DNA of 42,731 bases from Bifidobacteriaceae bacterium (GTDB taxonomy: Bacteria; Actinomycetota; Actinomycetes; Actinomycetales; WQXJ01), in the NCBI GenBank assembly GCA_031266115.1, contig JAISBQ010000088.1, forward strand, positions 1-42,731, in the 5' to 3' direction. Numbering within the stretch: the stretch's first letter is position 1; every line of letters starts with the position of its first letter. A program made the position numbers and the translations under genes. Below, in pieces: positions 41,971 to 42,731 of the stretch. Below the pieces are notes generated by a model. The model searched no databases, was not told the DNA's origin, and saw nothing but the letters and a program-made list of their open reading frames with translations.

Positions 41971-42731
41971 GCGTCCGTTCCCCGAACCTGGGCATCCTTG
42001 TCCGCGTCGAGGTCCTCCACGAAAACCTTCTGGAGCATATGCCAGTCGGTGGGATGCTCGGCGATCACACCGGCAAGCGCCGTAGCCCACCCTTGAGTCA
42101 TCACCTGAACCTCTTGTGCGGCCGGCAGGTCGGGGCGGCGCGGAACTTCCGGCAAGACCACGAGGGTGTAGCCGTGCCGGCTACGGGCCACACGCCGGCG
42201 GGCGCCGGTCAGCTTCTCGCTGACGATCGCCAGGGGGATGAGGGGAACGTCCGCGTGACATGCAAGAGCCGCCGGGCCGGCGGCCACCCTCGCGGCGTGA
42301 CCGAACATCGTCACCTCGATGCCACGACGCGACAAGTCGCGGTCCGCCAGGATCGGCACGATTCCGCGTTCATGCGACATGGCCGCCTCCGCCAACGGCC
42401 TGAAGACCTTGCCAGGATCGGACGGCACGATGGTCAACCCGATGGTGGCGCGCATGGCGACGAATTGGTCGAACAACTCCGGTGGCTTCAAGCGCTCGGC
42501 CACCGTCGTGACAGCGCCGATCTCGCGTGTGGCCCACGCTCCAGCCATATCCCAGTTGCCCATGTGGGCAAGCGCCAGGACGGGGTTGCGACCCCTCGCC
42601 ACGACGGCGTCCAACCGTTCACGCCCCTCCGCTCCGATCCGGGCGACGAGCTGGGGGACGGTGAAGTGAGACACGTGGAAGATCTCGTGGTAGTAGCGCA
42701 TGTACGCGACCATCGCGCGGCGCGTCAGACG
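41967..42731 (-). CDS. Phosphatidylinositol mannoside acyltransferase, 5' end beyond the window
   Basis: This is the C-terminal 254 residues of a LpxL-like acyltransferase; the frame is open through the window edge, so the start lies outside. The HxxxxD active-site motif is seen in 'AHMGNWDMAG', with 'PILADRDLSRRG' and 'VPLIPLAIV' further on. Its place directly before pimA identifies it as the enzyme that acylates PIM1/PIM2 (PatA-like). Confidence 0.92.
   Translation of the reverse strand, partial: RLTRRAMVAYMRYYHEIFHVSHFTVPQLVARIGAEGRERLDAVVARGRNPVLALAHMGNWDMAGAWATREIGAVTTVAERLKPPELFDQFVAMRATIGLTIVPSDPGKVFRPLAEAAMSHERGIVPILADRDLSRRGIEVTMFGHAARVAAGPAALACHADVPLIPLAIVSEKLTGARRRVARSRHGYTLVVLPEVPRRPDLPAAQEVQVMTQGWATALAGVIAEHPTDWHMLQKVFVEDLDADKDAQVRGTDA

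Overview
The window is high-GC DNA from an actinomycete (phylum Actinomycetota). The right half has the gene order typical of that phylum: a PI-mannoside acyltransferase, pimA, a small membrane protein, yebC, ruvC, ruvA, ruvB, yajC, secD, secF, apt, rel, then cyclophilin, DUF349, an MBL hydrolase, hisS and aspS. Phosphatidylinositol mannoside enzymes, frequent GTG starts and possible leaderless genes agree with this. I cannot name the genus.

Layout. (1) 1-3550 is a decayed accessory stretch: one intact lipoprotein gene, a frameshifted lipoprotein gene, a wrecked YoeB-type toxin with an antitoxin remnant, and an HTH gene followed by a broken PIN-toxin gene. (2) 3551-13708 is one 10-kb gene for a 3385-residue secreted protein built from Ig-like, Calx-beta-like and other extracellular modules. 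(3) rarA follows at 13858-15273. (4) 15362-19705 is a tightly coupled four-gene operon (lipoprotein, peptidoglycan-binding adaptor, ABC ATPase, FtsX/MacB-type permease) with a recognisable promoter and a hairpin at its end. (5) 19806-20658 holds two tandem genes for small secreted proteins that look like beta/gamma-crystallin or antimicrobial-type proteins; the upstream copy is interrupted by a single amber codon. (6) 20738-21251 has no visible gene. (7) 21265 to the right end is mostly conserved chromosome, beginning with an MMPL exporter.

How the genes work together. aspS, hisS and the MBL gene lie on one strand. Cyclophilin and DUF349 form a + strand pair convergent with rel, which makes and degrades (p)ppGpp. 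secD, secF and yajC assist Sec export. apt salvages adenine. ruvA, ruvB and ruvC resolve Holliday junctions, and a LexA-like box lies just upstream of ruvA. The acyltransferase and pimA act early in PIM synthesis.

The best candidate for an undescribed system is 15362-20658: two small Sec-exported proteins next to an ABC export or envelope operon. Its base composition is visibly lower in GC than the housekeeping genes, which suggests acquisition by transfer. The link between the two parts is an inference from position only.
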